DNA from: Diplonema japonicum
Taxonomy: Eukaryota; Euglenozoa; Diplonemea; Diplonemida; Diplonemidae
Direction of reading: 5' to 3'
Assembly (NCBI GenBank): GCA_964019335.1
Contig: OZ025671.1
Coordinates: forward strand, 62,001-126,000
Length of the DNA stretch: 64,000 bases
Shown here: one piece after another, positions 33,060 through 44,349 of the stretch
Numbering within the stretch: position 1 is the first letter of the stretch
Layout of the letters: every line of letters begins with the position of its first letter
Notes under the pieces: model-generated
The model's input: the letters and a program-made list of their open reading frames with translations, nothing else
What the model was told of the DNA's origin: nothing
Database searches by the model: none
Made by a program: the position numbers and the translations under genes

Positions 33060-33195
33060 GGGAGGGAGGGAAAGGGAGGGAGGGAGGGAGGGAGGGAGAG
33101 GGAGAGGGAGAGGGAGAGGGAGAGGGAGAGGGAGAGGGAGAGGGAGAGGGAGAGGGAGAGGGAGAGGGAGAGGGAGAGGGAGAGGGAGAGGGAGA
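33060..33195. repeat. (GGGAGA)n hexanucleotide microsatellite
   Basis: A GGGA tetramer start (33060-33096) runs into about 16 tandem GGGAGA units. Encodes only Arg-Gly or Leu-Pro/Ser repeats; no sign of a gene. Confidence 0.95.
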
Positions 33196-33571
33196 TCAAA
33201 AAATGACCACATGTCCTACATGGACGGAAGGAAAGAAGGGAAGGTAAAAAAAAAAAAAAAGAAGAAGACAACAAAAAAAATAAAAACAGTGGTCCGGAAA
33301 CATGGTTCACCCTGGTTAAGGGTGAGCATCACTATTTTTCTTTTTTTTTTTTTTTCTTTCGTTTCTTCTTTGCTCTCTTTTTTCTTTCTTCTTCTCATTC
33401 CTCTTTTTTTTTTTCACTTTCATTTCTTGTTCTTCTTTTTAAACACCCGACCCGAAAAAAAAAAAGAGAAAAGAAAAAGAAAAAAAAAAGAAGAAAGAAG
33501 AAGAAAATAACTGCAGTGCGTGATAAGCATCACGCACCTGGAATCCTTCCCTCCCTTCACCCACCATTTTC

Positions 33572-33770
33572 TTAATTCACGATCCAGGTGCCTCTCATGG
33601 GGGCCTGCACTGCTTGTTGGACGGGAACGGAAAAGTACTGCACCTGAGGAGCAGGGACTTGCTGGATGACAGTCTGTACCTGTGGGACCTGCTGTAGAAC
33701 ATATTGGACGACAGGACTCTGTGCAGGAGGTTGGTACACAACAAAGTACTGTTGTTGTTGTTGTTGTTGC

Positions 33771-33810
<40 letters not shown>

Positions 33811-34273
33811 GCTGTTGCTCCTGCGGCTGTTGCTGGGGCTGTACGGCCTGCTGACGGCGAGGCGAAGGATCGAAAATGGGGCGAGTTCCCGGTTCAGGGC
33901 ATCCCAGAATCTTTATGTCTCTAGCCTGTGGCATCCCGACCTGGTTCAAATCTACTCTGAACTGAACGCGTGTACCATTAGACAAGCCCTTTGCCTGTGC
34001 CCTGTGCAGGAAGACGTCCCTCCCAAAGGCTGTTGTTGCTGTCTCGCATGAGATGAATCCAAACCCAGTATCACTATTGAAAGACTTCACAAACCCCTCC
34101 AGCCTGCAGCCGGCGCCTAGCCCGCCAAACGCCACATCGAGCTCCACACACTTCGTGTTCCCCTTGTGGGACTGCTCGTCCCCTTCGCTGCTGCTGTCTG
34201 TGTTGCTGCTGCTGCTACCCTCCCAGCCCCTTGTTACAATCCCACTGGGTGGCTCGTTGTAGATAGTTTTCAT
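33572..34273 (-). CDS. Cold-shock-domain protein with long polyglutamine tract
   Basis: 233 residues from ATG 34273. The cold-shock domain at about 58-122 has EGFVKSFNSDTGFGFISCET, then GRDVFLHRAQ and VGMPQARDIK, the same form as the 17711-18379 protein. A Ser/Glu-rich N terminus precedes it. The tail holds a pure run of more than 20 glutamines (CAA/CAG mixed) at 33751-33820, then VQYVLQQVPQVQ-type repeats. Expected role: single-stranded nucleic acid binding in RNP particles. The CAA-rich tract is a microsatellite and may vary in length. Isolated gene in low-complexity DNA. Confidence 0.88.
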
Positions 34274-36238
34274 TTTTTTCTTTTATATTTCTCTTTTCCT
34301 TTTTTTTTTTTAAAAGAACAGAAGGAAACAAAAAAACAAACCAAAAAACACCCACGATGCAAAAGAAAAAAAAAGAAGAAACACAAAAAAAAAAAAAAAA
34401 GCACTCTTTTTTTCTCTTTCGGTGATCAAAGGAGCAAAAAACTTCTTCTTTTTTTCTTTTTTCTTTCCCTCTCTTCTTTCTTCTCTCGTCTGACGCTTCG
34501 TGCAGTAGGGGTGGGAGTGTATGTATTCTCATTACTATAAACGGCTGGGGAAAAAAAAAAGGGGGGGTTAAAAAAAAAAGGTGTCTGTGTGGCCAAAAAA
34601 AAAATTCGATCTTTCGTACCGCGCCACCTTTCAGACATGGCGTGCCTGGTCCCAGGGTGGGGGACATCGTTTTCTTTTTTTTCCAGAAAAAGAAACACGG
34701 TTTTAGAGCCCATGGAAGGGGTCGTGTTTTTAAAAAAGAATGCTGCATCGAAGAAGAAAAAAAAACAAATAATTGGGGAAATGCTCCCTATCACTGTGAT
34801 GGGGGGGGGGGGGGGGGAGTGTTGCAGCCACTAAAGAAAAAAAAACACCTGTATACATACACTTCGAGGACCTAAGGGTTTTCTTTTGTTTCTTATTCTT
34901 TCTTTTCTTTTTTTTTTTTAAACCCCTCAATTTTATAGTGTATTAAAATGGAGTCTCTTCCTAACGTCACAAGGGGAGGCGGAGTAGAACCAAAAATGAA
35001 TGAAGTGAAAAAAAAAAAAAAAAAAAAAAATGACATTACCGATTGACATAAAAGAAAAAGAAGAAGAAAACCAAAAGGGAAACGTTGGTAGTGTGAAAAC
35101 CTGATTTCACTTGTTACCACCCCGCGAAAGGAGAAAAAAAAAAATATATATATATATGAGCTCGTCCGGGAAAAAAATGTCCACAAAGTCCGACACCACC
35201 TTGTGCGTAGAACTGCGGTCTAAGCAGGTCACAATGCTCGCTGTTTTGTTTTATTTTTAAAACGCTTGCAAGAACATGCTTTTTCTGTTGGCTTTTGGCG
35301 TTTAGAAATTACAGATAACCCAGGCCTCATTTTTTTTATTTTAGTTCTTCCGTGAAAAGCGACAGGAGGAATGGACGCAGATTGAAAATCTGTGAAACCT
35401 TTGGGGTCATTTTGGGGTGCGCTTGATCACCACTCTTAAGCACCCTAGATGCTGCATTGTAAGAAATAAAATTGCATTTTAAACATTTTCCACCGTTTTT
35501 CTGACCTTTGTTTTTCGCTTCCCGGGTAGATTCTGCCACCCTCATGGCAAAACAAGCATCGCAATTGAAAGAACGGACCATACATGGTTGCATGCTGCCC
35601 TGTGAACATTTTAATCCGGAGGAGCTCATAAAAAAAAAATGCATTATTTTCTTTGTTTTTTTCCTTCCTTCCTTTATTCTTTTTTTTTTAATTTAAATTT
35701 TAGCACAAAAAAAAAAATCCCTTGCTAGTAAAGAGAGAAAATAATTCGAAAGCTTTAAAAAAAAAAATGGTTACAGCTCCTTTGTTTCTGTTCCCCCGGC
35801 ATTATCTGCCCCTAAGTATCTCATAAAGAACGAAACTCTTTTCTTTTCCTTCTTTTCTCTTTTTTGGTATCTTTGCCAGCTTCTCCAACAACTCAAAAGG
35901 CAAAAGAAATATTCCTCATTTGTTTGACAAGTCAGGAACTCGTTTAAAAAAAAAGGGGGGGGAAAGGGGGCCAAAGGGCTAAAATTTCTTTTTACGCTGT
36001 TTTCTTTCTTTGTTCAAAATCACAACAACCGCAGCACACGCATAGCTACCCGGCTTTAACCCTCATGTAACAAGAGGGGTGGAGGGGAGAGGGAAGAAAT
36101 TTCGCTTTTTCTTTTTTCCTTTTTCTTTAAAAATAAGTATTCGCTTTTATCTTTCCCCCTAGTTCTCTTCTTGTTAAAAAAAATCCCCTTCCTAAAGAAG
36201 AAAAAAAAAACAGAACTTGAAACTTCAGCACCTCCACC
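34274..36238. other. Gene-free low-complexity stretch
   Basis: Homopolymers throughout. One ordinary-composition island, 35340-35630, is open on the minus strand with two CxxC pairs (FNCDACF, KCLKCNF), perhaps a zinc-finger remnant of a transposon; too weak to call a gene. Confidence 0.5.
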
Positions 36239-39200
36239 TCAGTCAGCAAATGACAACAACACCATTTTACCAGTGGAACAGACAGAAAGAGAGATAGGCG
36301 CAAGAGGATGGAAGACGGAAGAGGTTGGGGTGAATCGGGTTTTGAAGATTCCCTCACGCTCTGCAGCGGTGGAGAGGTGAGTCACGGTTCTTGTAGGGAT
36401 GTGGTGCAGACGGGAAGAGGAAGTGCTGCAAGTCATTGCGAGGGGCAGAGTTGCATGCAAGGTACTGCCAGCAAGTGACCGCCCTTCCTTTTTGCACAAG
36501 TCATGCACAGCCACAGCAGTCAGGGGCTTCCGCACGTCCCACACGCACAACTGCCCATCTATCGCAATAGAAGACACACCGTAGCCCTGTGCCTGCGCCT
36601 CCTCGCACGCCAAGCTGATGCCCGTCACATGTGCACTGTGCTGCCCGACCATCAGCGTCCCTTCCTTTTCTCTGTCGTCTACAGTGAACAGGCATCCAGA
36701 CTGGTGCCCCACCATTCCGTAGTCCCCGTCCTGTCGTGTGTACCTTATTTCACACATCACATACCACATGAGGTGTCACCAATGCGCTGACAGCACTGTT
36801 GTCGCCTGTCACTATGCTTGCCACTTCCTGCTCCTTGCAGAGGTCAGCCACCTTGATGCCCTCCCCACCTGTGCACCAGAGACTGTCCTTGTACCTCACA
36901 CGTGCAATGCACTCGTGTGTAGGGTTGCTTACCAGCTGGAAGGCGGACACAGATGCGCACTTCGAGCTGCACCAATCGACAGCTAGCATGATGTTCCCCT
37001 TGCTCGTCGCCACCAGTAAGGGCGACACGTCATGGCGGTGCAGCACCTCCAGGCTGCTGATGGCACCCAGGTGGCTGCGTACCTTCAGCGATGTGCCTGT
37101 CTTGTTCCTTCGCCAATTCCAGAAGCTGACTGTGTCCTTGCTGCTGTACAGTGCAAGGCACAAAGTGGGGTGCAGCATGTGGTTCCTCATAATCGAATTG
37201 ATGTCGGTTTCAGCAAGGAAAGAGATCTTCCCTGCCTTCTGCACAGTGGATGCTAGGCAAGTGGCTGCTGCACTACGTGTGTACCGTGTCTTCCACAGCG
37301 TGGCCTTGTGCCGTGTCGAGGACAGGTCCTCACCCTCCAGCGTCACACATGCAGCGTATGCGATACTCGAGCTCAGCAACGACACGTGGCCCCCTTGCCC
37401 GGCACTCTCGATCATCCCACTGCTCAGAACAGGTGTGGCAAGTGTCATCGTGCTCCGCCGGGGGTTGTACTCACGCCTCTCGTCTGACGGGTCTTCCATC
37501 TCTTCGTCGAGCGTGCTAAGATCAGCACCCTTGCCAGCCTTCTCACACCCCTTCAAAGGGCTCATGGGGGACTTGCACCTACTAGACGTCGAGGCTAACT
37601 CTTTGGGCTTGCGCTGTGTAAATGTCTTTGACACTTTGTTCATACCATCATAGCTACGGTCATCTCGCCGACGGTGGCCACTTGGCTCATTGGATCCGAG
37701 AGGAGCGCCGTGCCTGCCGCCATGGCCTTGCCCATCAGGTCATCATGGCTGTGGACTGGGTTAGGTGGTTGCACATACTCATCTTCAGGCGGCACATCAA
37801 CAGAACTGAGGGATGCAAAAGAGCCATTGGCTCTTGAGGAGTGGAGGGATGAGACAAACGTAAGCAAGCCCTTGGCTGCAGACAGGCGTACCCACGCTGA
37901 GAGGTCGGTGCAACCGGCAGTAAGGAGCGATAGAAGATACCCATCAAGGTTGTCAAAGTGCACGGCGTCCAGCATCCTCAAACTCAACAGGCGTACAAGG
38001 TTCATCGTGGCACTGCGTATGGCTTGGAGAGGGTGCCTGCTGCAGAGCAGCAGCCATGTACAGTCCTCGCTAACACCCATCTTCCCGATGAGCTCCGCAA
38101 TGAGGTGCTGCTCGCCCTCGATGACCGTGCTGGCCAGCAGCAGCATCCAGTTCAAGATGCCGCACCCCGACCCCCACCGCCCATGGTCGTCGGCCTCGCG
38201 CTTCGCGTACTGCAGCACGACCTCTGAGAAGTCGCAAAATATGGTGCTGTACACCTTCCCTCGTGCAGAGGACTGCGTCTTACACAGAATGGTTATGATG
38301 CACACTGACAGGTGGTGCAGGACAGGGCTGTCGCCGCAATTCCTTAAAAGGTTTGAAAAGAATGGCATGCACTGTACCGCGTCGTTGGCCACGTGGTCGT
38401 CGGCTAGCGTCAAAGCCTTCATCCACAGGTAGAGCAAGTGATGGCAATGCGCAGAAGGGGGCGGGGGGCTCTTGCAAAACATAAGCATGTATGGCAGCAA
38501 TCCTGCTGTGAGGAGCTTGTTGACATTCGTGTGGCAGCCGTCAGAGTACCTCGCGAGCAGGGCCAGGGTCTTGCTCTGGCACTGAGGAATGCATAGTGAA
38601 GGGATGATGATAGGGAGGGACAGTGAGATGTCGTTGTCGAAACACGCAACGGAGTGCGCGAAGGAGCACTGCTGGGCTTTGAAGAAGGAGAACATGAGAC
38701 TTTGACTTTCTTCTATTTTGTTCGTTGCAGAGGTGCAACGTGTGAGGAACTGATCGAGGTGCCAGTCCCACTCATCCCATTTTACGTGGTTCGTGCACAG
38801 AGGAAGAGCGGGGTAGCTAAGAGGGGTCGCGTTCAAGGACAGCATTATGCGCTGCGCAAGAATGAAGTTGCGAAAGAGGGATGTGAGAAAAGAGTCCTGC
38901 TTGAAAAATCTGAGAAACATGGGCGCGCTAAGGGAGCTCCACGCAATGCTGTCGATTAAGGTGCTAAGGACACGCAGCAGAGACGAGGCGAGGGAGGGAA
39001 TCCCGTCGATTATCTGCAGCACGTTCATGGCTTGCGAGTGTGTGTATCGCTGTGTGCTGTAGCAATGCCATAGGACTGCCATTTTGACTGGCGTCGTCAG
39101 GCAGCTCCCGAACACATCCGCTGGGAAGTACGAGTTGGTTGGCAGATCCTCCCGCTCATGGCATGCCGCCAGTACGATCACATCAGCATGGCCTGAGCTC

Positions 39201-40051
39201 TCCACCACACTGCGCAACTTGTTGAGCACCAGCCCCGCGCGGCGCACGTCGAGAATCACACAAACGGGGCCTGCGATCCACTCCAGAAGGTCGCTCGCCT
39301 TCACAGGCATGTACTGCGTGTACTGAGCATCAAACACCCACAGCTCCCCCTGTGCAGAGGGCGCAGGCACGCCGTGCCCGTTGTAGTGCACCACGATCCT
39401 GTGATCGCTCTTCACGTGCTTCCTGATCTTCTCGATATTCGACAGTTCATCATACGTAACATCAGGCATTGTGTAGTACCTGATGTTCGTCTTGTTGCTG
39501 AGGTCGTTGTACTGGCTTCGTAACGCAGAGATGATGACCTCGCAAGCCTTCCGCTTCTCGCCACAAAGCCTTGGGTCCTTCCAGCACTGTAGCACGGGGT
39601 ACGGGGATACCTTGATGCTGTCGGGTGGGTCGGTCCCGACGTTGAGGCAGGACAGCAGGACGACAGCTGTGGTGGAGGTCTTCGCAGTGCACCATTGAAG
39701 GGTGGTGCTCTTGGGTGCATGCAGGGACGAGGAATAGAACACCAGGTGATGCAGACCACAGTATCGTTCCCCAGTCAGCAGGGTTTGTTGTGCAAGTACT
39801 GCCTTCTTTGTCCCATGCACTTCGGTGTCCACCCCAATACGCACCTCATACGCCGCTTCCATGTCGTGCGTCACTGGCGGCATGCCCTCCACGGCCATCT
39901 CCACAGTGCCGTGGTGGCTGTCGCTGACGCTGCTTGCATCCGCACAGCTTGCATCGCTGAACGTACTCAGTCCCCTTTCCTTCACGTTCACGGGCTTCAG
40001 GGCCTCAGGCCTCTTATTCCTCATCTTTGCACCCAACCTCGGACTCTGCAT
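36239..40051 (-). CDS. RPTOR: Raptor, TORC1 scaffold subunit (three exons)
   Basis: Exons 40051-37646, 37613-36765 and 36730-36239 join in phase 0 after removing introns of 32 and 34 nt, giving 1248 residues (human Raptor is about 1335). Raptor recruits substrates to TOR kinase. The N-terminal caspase-like RNC domain spans about 85-270 with KTNIRYYTMPDVTYDEL and VVHYNGHGVPAPSAQGELWV (His at 222), then YTQYMPV. The position of the dyad cysteine reads VILDVRRAG, so the cysteine is absent and no protease activity is expected. Armadillo/HEAT-like helices follow (300-770), then a WD40 propeller in exons 2-3. The frame start upstream of ATG 40051 is a GTG. Intron removal restores the blade PHVDGDYGMVGHQSGCLFTV. 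Confidence 0.9.
36731..36764 (-). other. 34-nt cis-intron 2 of Raptor
   Basis: CATGTG|GTATGTGATG...CACGACAG|GACGGG. Removal rejoins the WD40 reading frame. Confidence 0.88.
37614..37645 (-). other. 32-nt cis-intron 1 of Raptor
   Basis: ATGATG|GTATGAACAA...TTTACACAG|CGCAAG. Unspliced, the frame meets a TGA at once; spliced, AMMRKPKEL continues in frame. Confidence 0.85.
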
Positions 40052-40216
40052 GATAGGCACTACTCACGTTCACTGGGAAGCATATTCGCCACCCCCTGCC
40101 TGTACCATGTGACCATGTGAACAAAGAAAAAACAGAACAAAAAAAACAAGGGTAAGAAGTTATCTAGTTGGTTGGACACTAACTATTCCTTATGGGGCGT
40201 GTGGTGTTTATATAGT

Positions 40217-40704
40217 TCAGTCCGTGAAGCTGAGTCTTTCGATCAGCTGCCGCTGCTCCTGCTCTACCTGTTGGGTGTGTGGTTTTTTCTTTATTTTTCC
40301 CTCCACAAGACAGGCTCAAGAAGGGTTTCTTTTTTTTAGACACATGCCTTTCTCAGGTAGTTGTGCTGTGCAACATATCTGTCGAGCTCCATTTGTTTTT
40401 CCTTCACACGGAGACGCAGCTCAGCCTCCTTCCTCTTTCGTATCTCCGCCTCGCCCTTGACCTTCAACCGCAGGCCTATGGCTTTGAGCTTTTGTTGGTC
40501 GATTTGTGTTCCTTGCTGCTCCACAGCGCTCACTACTGAGGTCACTACTGTTTGGAAGTTTTGCAGTTTGTCAACAAACCCCGAAGCTTGCTCCTGTAGA
40601 GCCACCCCCTCGTTGAACCTATCAGGCGGGTATATCCTTGCCTGCTGCATGTCATCAAACATGACAATTCTGTTCTCTTCCTCGTCCATGGTTTGCCCGT
40701 TCAT
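40217..40704 (-). CDS. IFT20: IFT20, intraflagellar transport complex B subunit (two exons)
   Basis: Exon 1 from ATG 40704 to 40348 (119 codons), exon 2 from 40267 to 40217, split by an 80-nt GC-AG intron; 135 residues. IFT20 is a small coiled-coil protein of the anterograde IFT-B train that also links Golgi to cilium in animals. Seen: SGFVDKLQNFQTVVTSVV, QQKLKAIGLRLKV and KEKQMELDRYVAQHNYL, matching the family's FVDKI..FQ, MKAIG..N and KKMQLERYRVEY blocks. The spliced C terminus VEQEQRQLIERLSFTD matches the family end (VEAEQNEFIDQF). Without splicing the protein ends at HNYLRKACV and loses it. Direct evidence for a flagellated cell. Confidence 0.88.
40268..40347 (-). other. 80-nt GC-AG intron of IFT20
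   Basis: AGAAAG|GCATGTGTCT...CACCCAACAG|GTAGAG. GCATGT is the GC form of the GTATGT donor used by the other introns. Confidence 0.75.
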
Positions 40705-43108
40705 TTTAGTTTTCTTTTTTTTCTTTTTCCTTTTTAAACCTTTGTTTAACCTTTGAACGAAGGAAAAAAGAGTCGGGAAAAAAAAAAAGAGAACACATTT
40801 TAATATAAAATAACGGTGGGAAAGGGGGGTGAAGGGAGAGAAAACGTAAATATAAAAAAAAAAAAAAATCCCAGATAAAAGAATCGTACAGAAATGGAGG
40901 GGGGGGGGGGGGAAATAATAAAAGAGAGAAAAAAAAGTGAGGAGGGGTTGTATTTTTTTGGGAAACATAACTGACAAAAAAGTAAAATGAGAGCATGAAG
41001 AGAAACTTCTGTGTCTGGCACAATAAAAAGAATTAACACCAGTTACGTCATTATTCAATTACGCCGGAAGGAGGGGGGAGCAGAAGAAGAAGAAAAGAAG
41101 AAAAAAAAAAGGTAATTATATAAGGAGGGACAGGGGTAGGCCCTGTCCATCACAAGTAGTCCATCTTAGCCATTGGTGTTCGATCTCTTCGTCTTTGCAA
41201 GCGTCACTCACCGCAGCCTGGAGGGAGGGGAAAACTTTTTTCTTTCTTTTCTTGTTCCTTTCTTCTTTTTTATAATTATACAGCTGTAATCAGTGCTCAG
41301 CGCAGTAAAGCACCTCACTCCTCAGAAAACAGCGTCGGTGCCCGACCCTTGATTTCAGAAAGAGTTTACTGGGTTAAAAGTGAAGAAACTTGTGCATATT
41401 CGTTCACCTTGGCCAGATGGACAAATCGCAAAGAACAGAAATATAAAACCCCCCCACTGCCAAAAAAAAAGAGGCTACTTTGGTGGTTTCTTATTATACT
41501 CTCAACTCAATCTTTTTTTTTTCCCTTCATTCAGTATCCTAACACATACCAAATAGGAGTTTCGAAAGTAAAACTGGTGACGTGAATGAAGTAAAATTGA
41601 GTAGGAGAGAAGAAAAACAACTTTCTTTCTTTTAACAACTGCTGTTCTGAATAAGGCTTCCGTGAACGACAGGGGGGGGGGGGGGGGGGATGGGTATAAC
41701 GGAAGGGGGGATATACGGAATGCAAAATAACCTTTTCTTTTTTTTTTTTTTCTTTTGAGCCAATCTCAAAAATAAACTCATTGCTGTGGGAGAAGTGTGT
41801 TAAGACACATAAAAATCTTTAAAAAAAAAAAAAAAACACTATGTGTGGAGGTCCGCTGTGGAGGCACTCGAGCTCTGTCCTGGAGCCACTTCTGTTCGAA
41901 TTTTTCTTTTTTTTCATTTTTTTCTTTCTTTTTCTCTCTTAATCCGAATGCTCAATCATCAAAAAGAATTAATGAAAGAGCAAAAATTCAGATGTTGAAC
42001 TTTGTTTGCAGTTGGTTTGGGGGGGAAGTCCCTGTCAACAGTGGGCGAGGTGAGTGAATAGGACTTTTCTTTCTTCTAACGGTTGTTTTCTTCCTATAAC
42101 TGACATAATTTTCTTTTGAAATCTTACGCGGTCAAAAATCCCGAGAAAAGGCTGAATTCAAGTTCTGTTATTTCCCAGGAACTTTTTTTTTTTTTCGTTT
42201 CAACAGCAGTTAAGGGAGAGGGCAATTTAAAAAAAAAAAAAAAAAAAATGAAAACTTCCCCTTTGATATTTCCATTTTTCCACCACCCCCTTGCAGGGAC
42301 GATCCTTCCTTCCCCCAATTATTGATTGCTTCCTCCCCCCTTTTTTTTCTTCTCTTCCTCTAATCCGTCATTACTCACTCCCCACTGATCCCGTTAGTTA
42401 AAATGGGCTTTTCCTGTGGAATCACGACACTCACACAGGTTTAAAAAGGCCGGTAGCAAAGGGCGCACTTCTTTAAATCTTTCGGTTCTTTCTTTTACAC
42501 ATCTTTTACGTCGGATTCCGTTTTCGGCGATGGGAGAAGAGGTAGAAGAGGTTAAAGGTATGAGGTGTTGAGTTTTCAAAAGTGCGAACAAAAAAAAAAA
42601 AGATTTCAAAACTTCTCTCTCTTGTACTTCAAGAGAAAAAAAAAGGGGGGGCTCGGCGGTTTGTTGTTTGTGTGAAGTTGGTTTTTTTTTCCTCCTGCAG
42701 AAGATCGAAACCAAAAAAAAAAAAAAAAAGCTGCCTATAGAATGGTAACCACAACTAGGACTACTGTAAAAACCAGGGAAAACATATTTCACCATGGGGG
42801 GAGGGGGGGGGGGGGGGGGGGGGGGGGTAGAGGAAGCAAAGGTCGTCTTTGATGGTGTTTTCAAGCTTTTTTATTTTATATTTCCCCCCCCCCCCCGGTG
42901 ATTCGATCTTCTTGGTTCCAATGAATTAAACGTTCTCTTTTGAAAAAAGAAGGTATTTTCCAATTAGATTCTAAACAGAACGAACAGGGGAAAAAAAAAA
43001 TCTTTTTTTTCCATTCTTTTTTTCCCCCTTCTTTTTTCGAGTACCCGATTCGCCGTTTCCTCTTCCCCCCTTTTTTTTCGTCTTGCATTAAAAAAAGTCT
43101 GGAGAGTA

Positions 43109-43139
<31 letters not shown>

Positions 43140-43400
43140 AAAGGGGAAAACATAACACAAAATACAAAAAAAAAAATTGGGGATGGGGAGGGATGGGAAT
43201 TCCTTTTTGAGAGTGTGCTCCTCGAAAGCATATAAATAACATAAAGGGCACTCTAAAAAAAAAAAAAAACGTTGCTGAGACGCCGAATCCCAGCTAGGGG
43301 GGAGAAATTGTAACTAAGCTGCTGTAGGCAAAAAAAATTCACTATGATAGGAACGAAGTGGTTAGCAACGGCCCGCAAAAAAAAAAAAAAAAGAAATAAA
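40705..43400. other. Gene-free low-complexity stretch
   Basis: Homopolymers including G runs (42803-42827) and C runs (43110-43137). Repeat R2 copy 2 is at 43337-43378. No coding seen. Confidence 0.55.
43337..43378 (+). repeat. Short interspersed repeat R2, copy 2
   Basis: One mismatch to 17132-17173, followed by an A run and then, 23 bases on, the left end of the composite element. Confidence 0.8.
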
Positions 43401-43439
43401 GGGGGGGTCCGAATAATCCCTTTATTTGGGCAGTGGAGG

Positions 43440-44313
43440 GGGTGGCCTGCTCATAGTCTACTGCGAGCTCCATCGTCGTGACGGACGTCAACTTCCTGCC
43501 TGCGTACCATCTTAGGCTTTTCAGCCACCTGAGGACGCTCTTCATGTAGAACATTAGGACCTTTCCCGACGCTCCGTTCGATTTCAACAGCTCCACTGTG
43601 GGCACAGTGTGCTGCTTCCCCGTTGTGATCCCATCCCACGGGTTGGTGGTGAGGATTCTGGTGCTCCGTTCAGCCGCTCTGGCGTCTCGTCTTGACACGA
43701 CATCCAACAGGTATCGTTGCACGACTGCCGCCTGTTGCTTCGCAGCCCCCGTTGCGCCCCTTGGAATGATCCCGTGGAGGGCGGTCACTGCAGGTAGGTC
43801 ACTTCGTGTCATCCCGCCATATCTTTCGTTTGTCAGGGCAGCTCTCGCTGGTGCACATTCCCATAGGGCGTGCTCCGTGACTTCTGTCGTCGTCTGGCAT
43901 CGATGGTCGCAGACGTCGCACGCAAGAGACGAGCTTTCCACACCCTCACGTTCATCCAATTGCTTCCCCCACACTCGAGGGTGTACCGTGAACACTGCAC
44001 CGCTGATGATCCGCCGCAGTCTGTACGATATCAGCGGTCTCCGTGACTGGAGCTTCCTCCACCAGGCGTTCGTGGACGGACATGCACCCGCTTCCATTCC
44101 AGCAAAAGACGACCTGCCGTGGATCAATTCCTTTGCAACAGCCGGTCTGATCGCCTGTCTTACTTCATGGCGTCTCGCACTGGGCACCAGAGCGCGCAAA
44201 CCTTCAATGAAGGACCACCCCTTGTTCAGGAAGGGAAGCCACCTCTTCAGCAAGACCCCTAGCGGCCCCCTCTCCTCGTCGTCCTCTCGCTCCCGGTACA
44301 GTGTAACAATCTC
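43440..44313 (-). pseudogene. LINE fragment, zinc-knuckle and C-terminal region
   Basis: About 874 bp matching 28130-29003 with only about five base differences. Carries the CDVCDHRC zinc knuckle but no RT core. Both ends are blunt inside the LINE coding region, so it was captured or deleted rather than reverse-transcribed in the normal way. Confidence 0.9.
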
Positions 44314-44349
44314 TTAAAGAATTATTTGGAATACACTTATTTGGGTTGT

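Larger units (their letters stand above)
30486..33571. other. Gene-free stretch: homopolymers, LINE tail fragment, microsatellite
   Basis: A runs up to 51 bases (32030-32080). Ordinary-composition islands at 31.86-32.02 and 32.08-32.37 kb show no coding. LINE fragment and hexamer repeat are listed separately. Confidence 0.55.

Noticed and set aside
33060-33195. CRISPR-like or coding repeat
   Set aside because: Pure hexamer microsatellite with no spacers.
35336-35644. Small CxxC protein on minus strand
   Set aside because: Two Cys pairs only, no family match by eye, no conserved context; left as a possible remnant.
36239-37643. Separate WD40 gene downstream of a short Raptor
   Set aside because: Two short introns join the parts in phase 0 and Raptor normally ends in a WD40 propeller.
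40704-41058. N-terminal extension of IFT20 rich in Phe/Pro
   Set aside because: Low-complexity translation; the family start fits ATG 40704.
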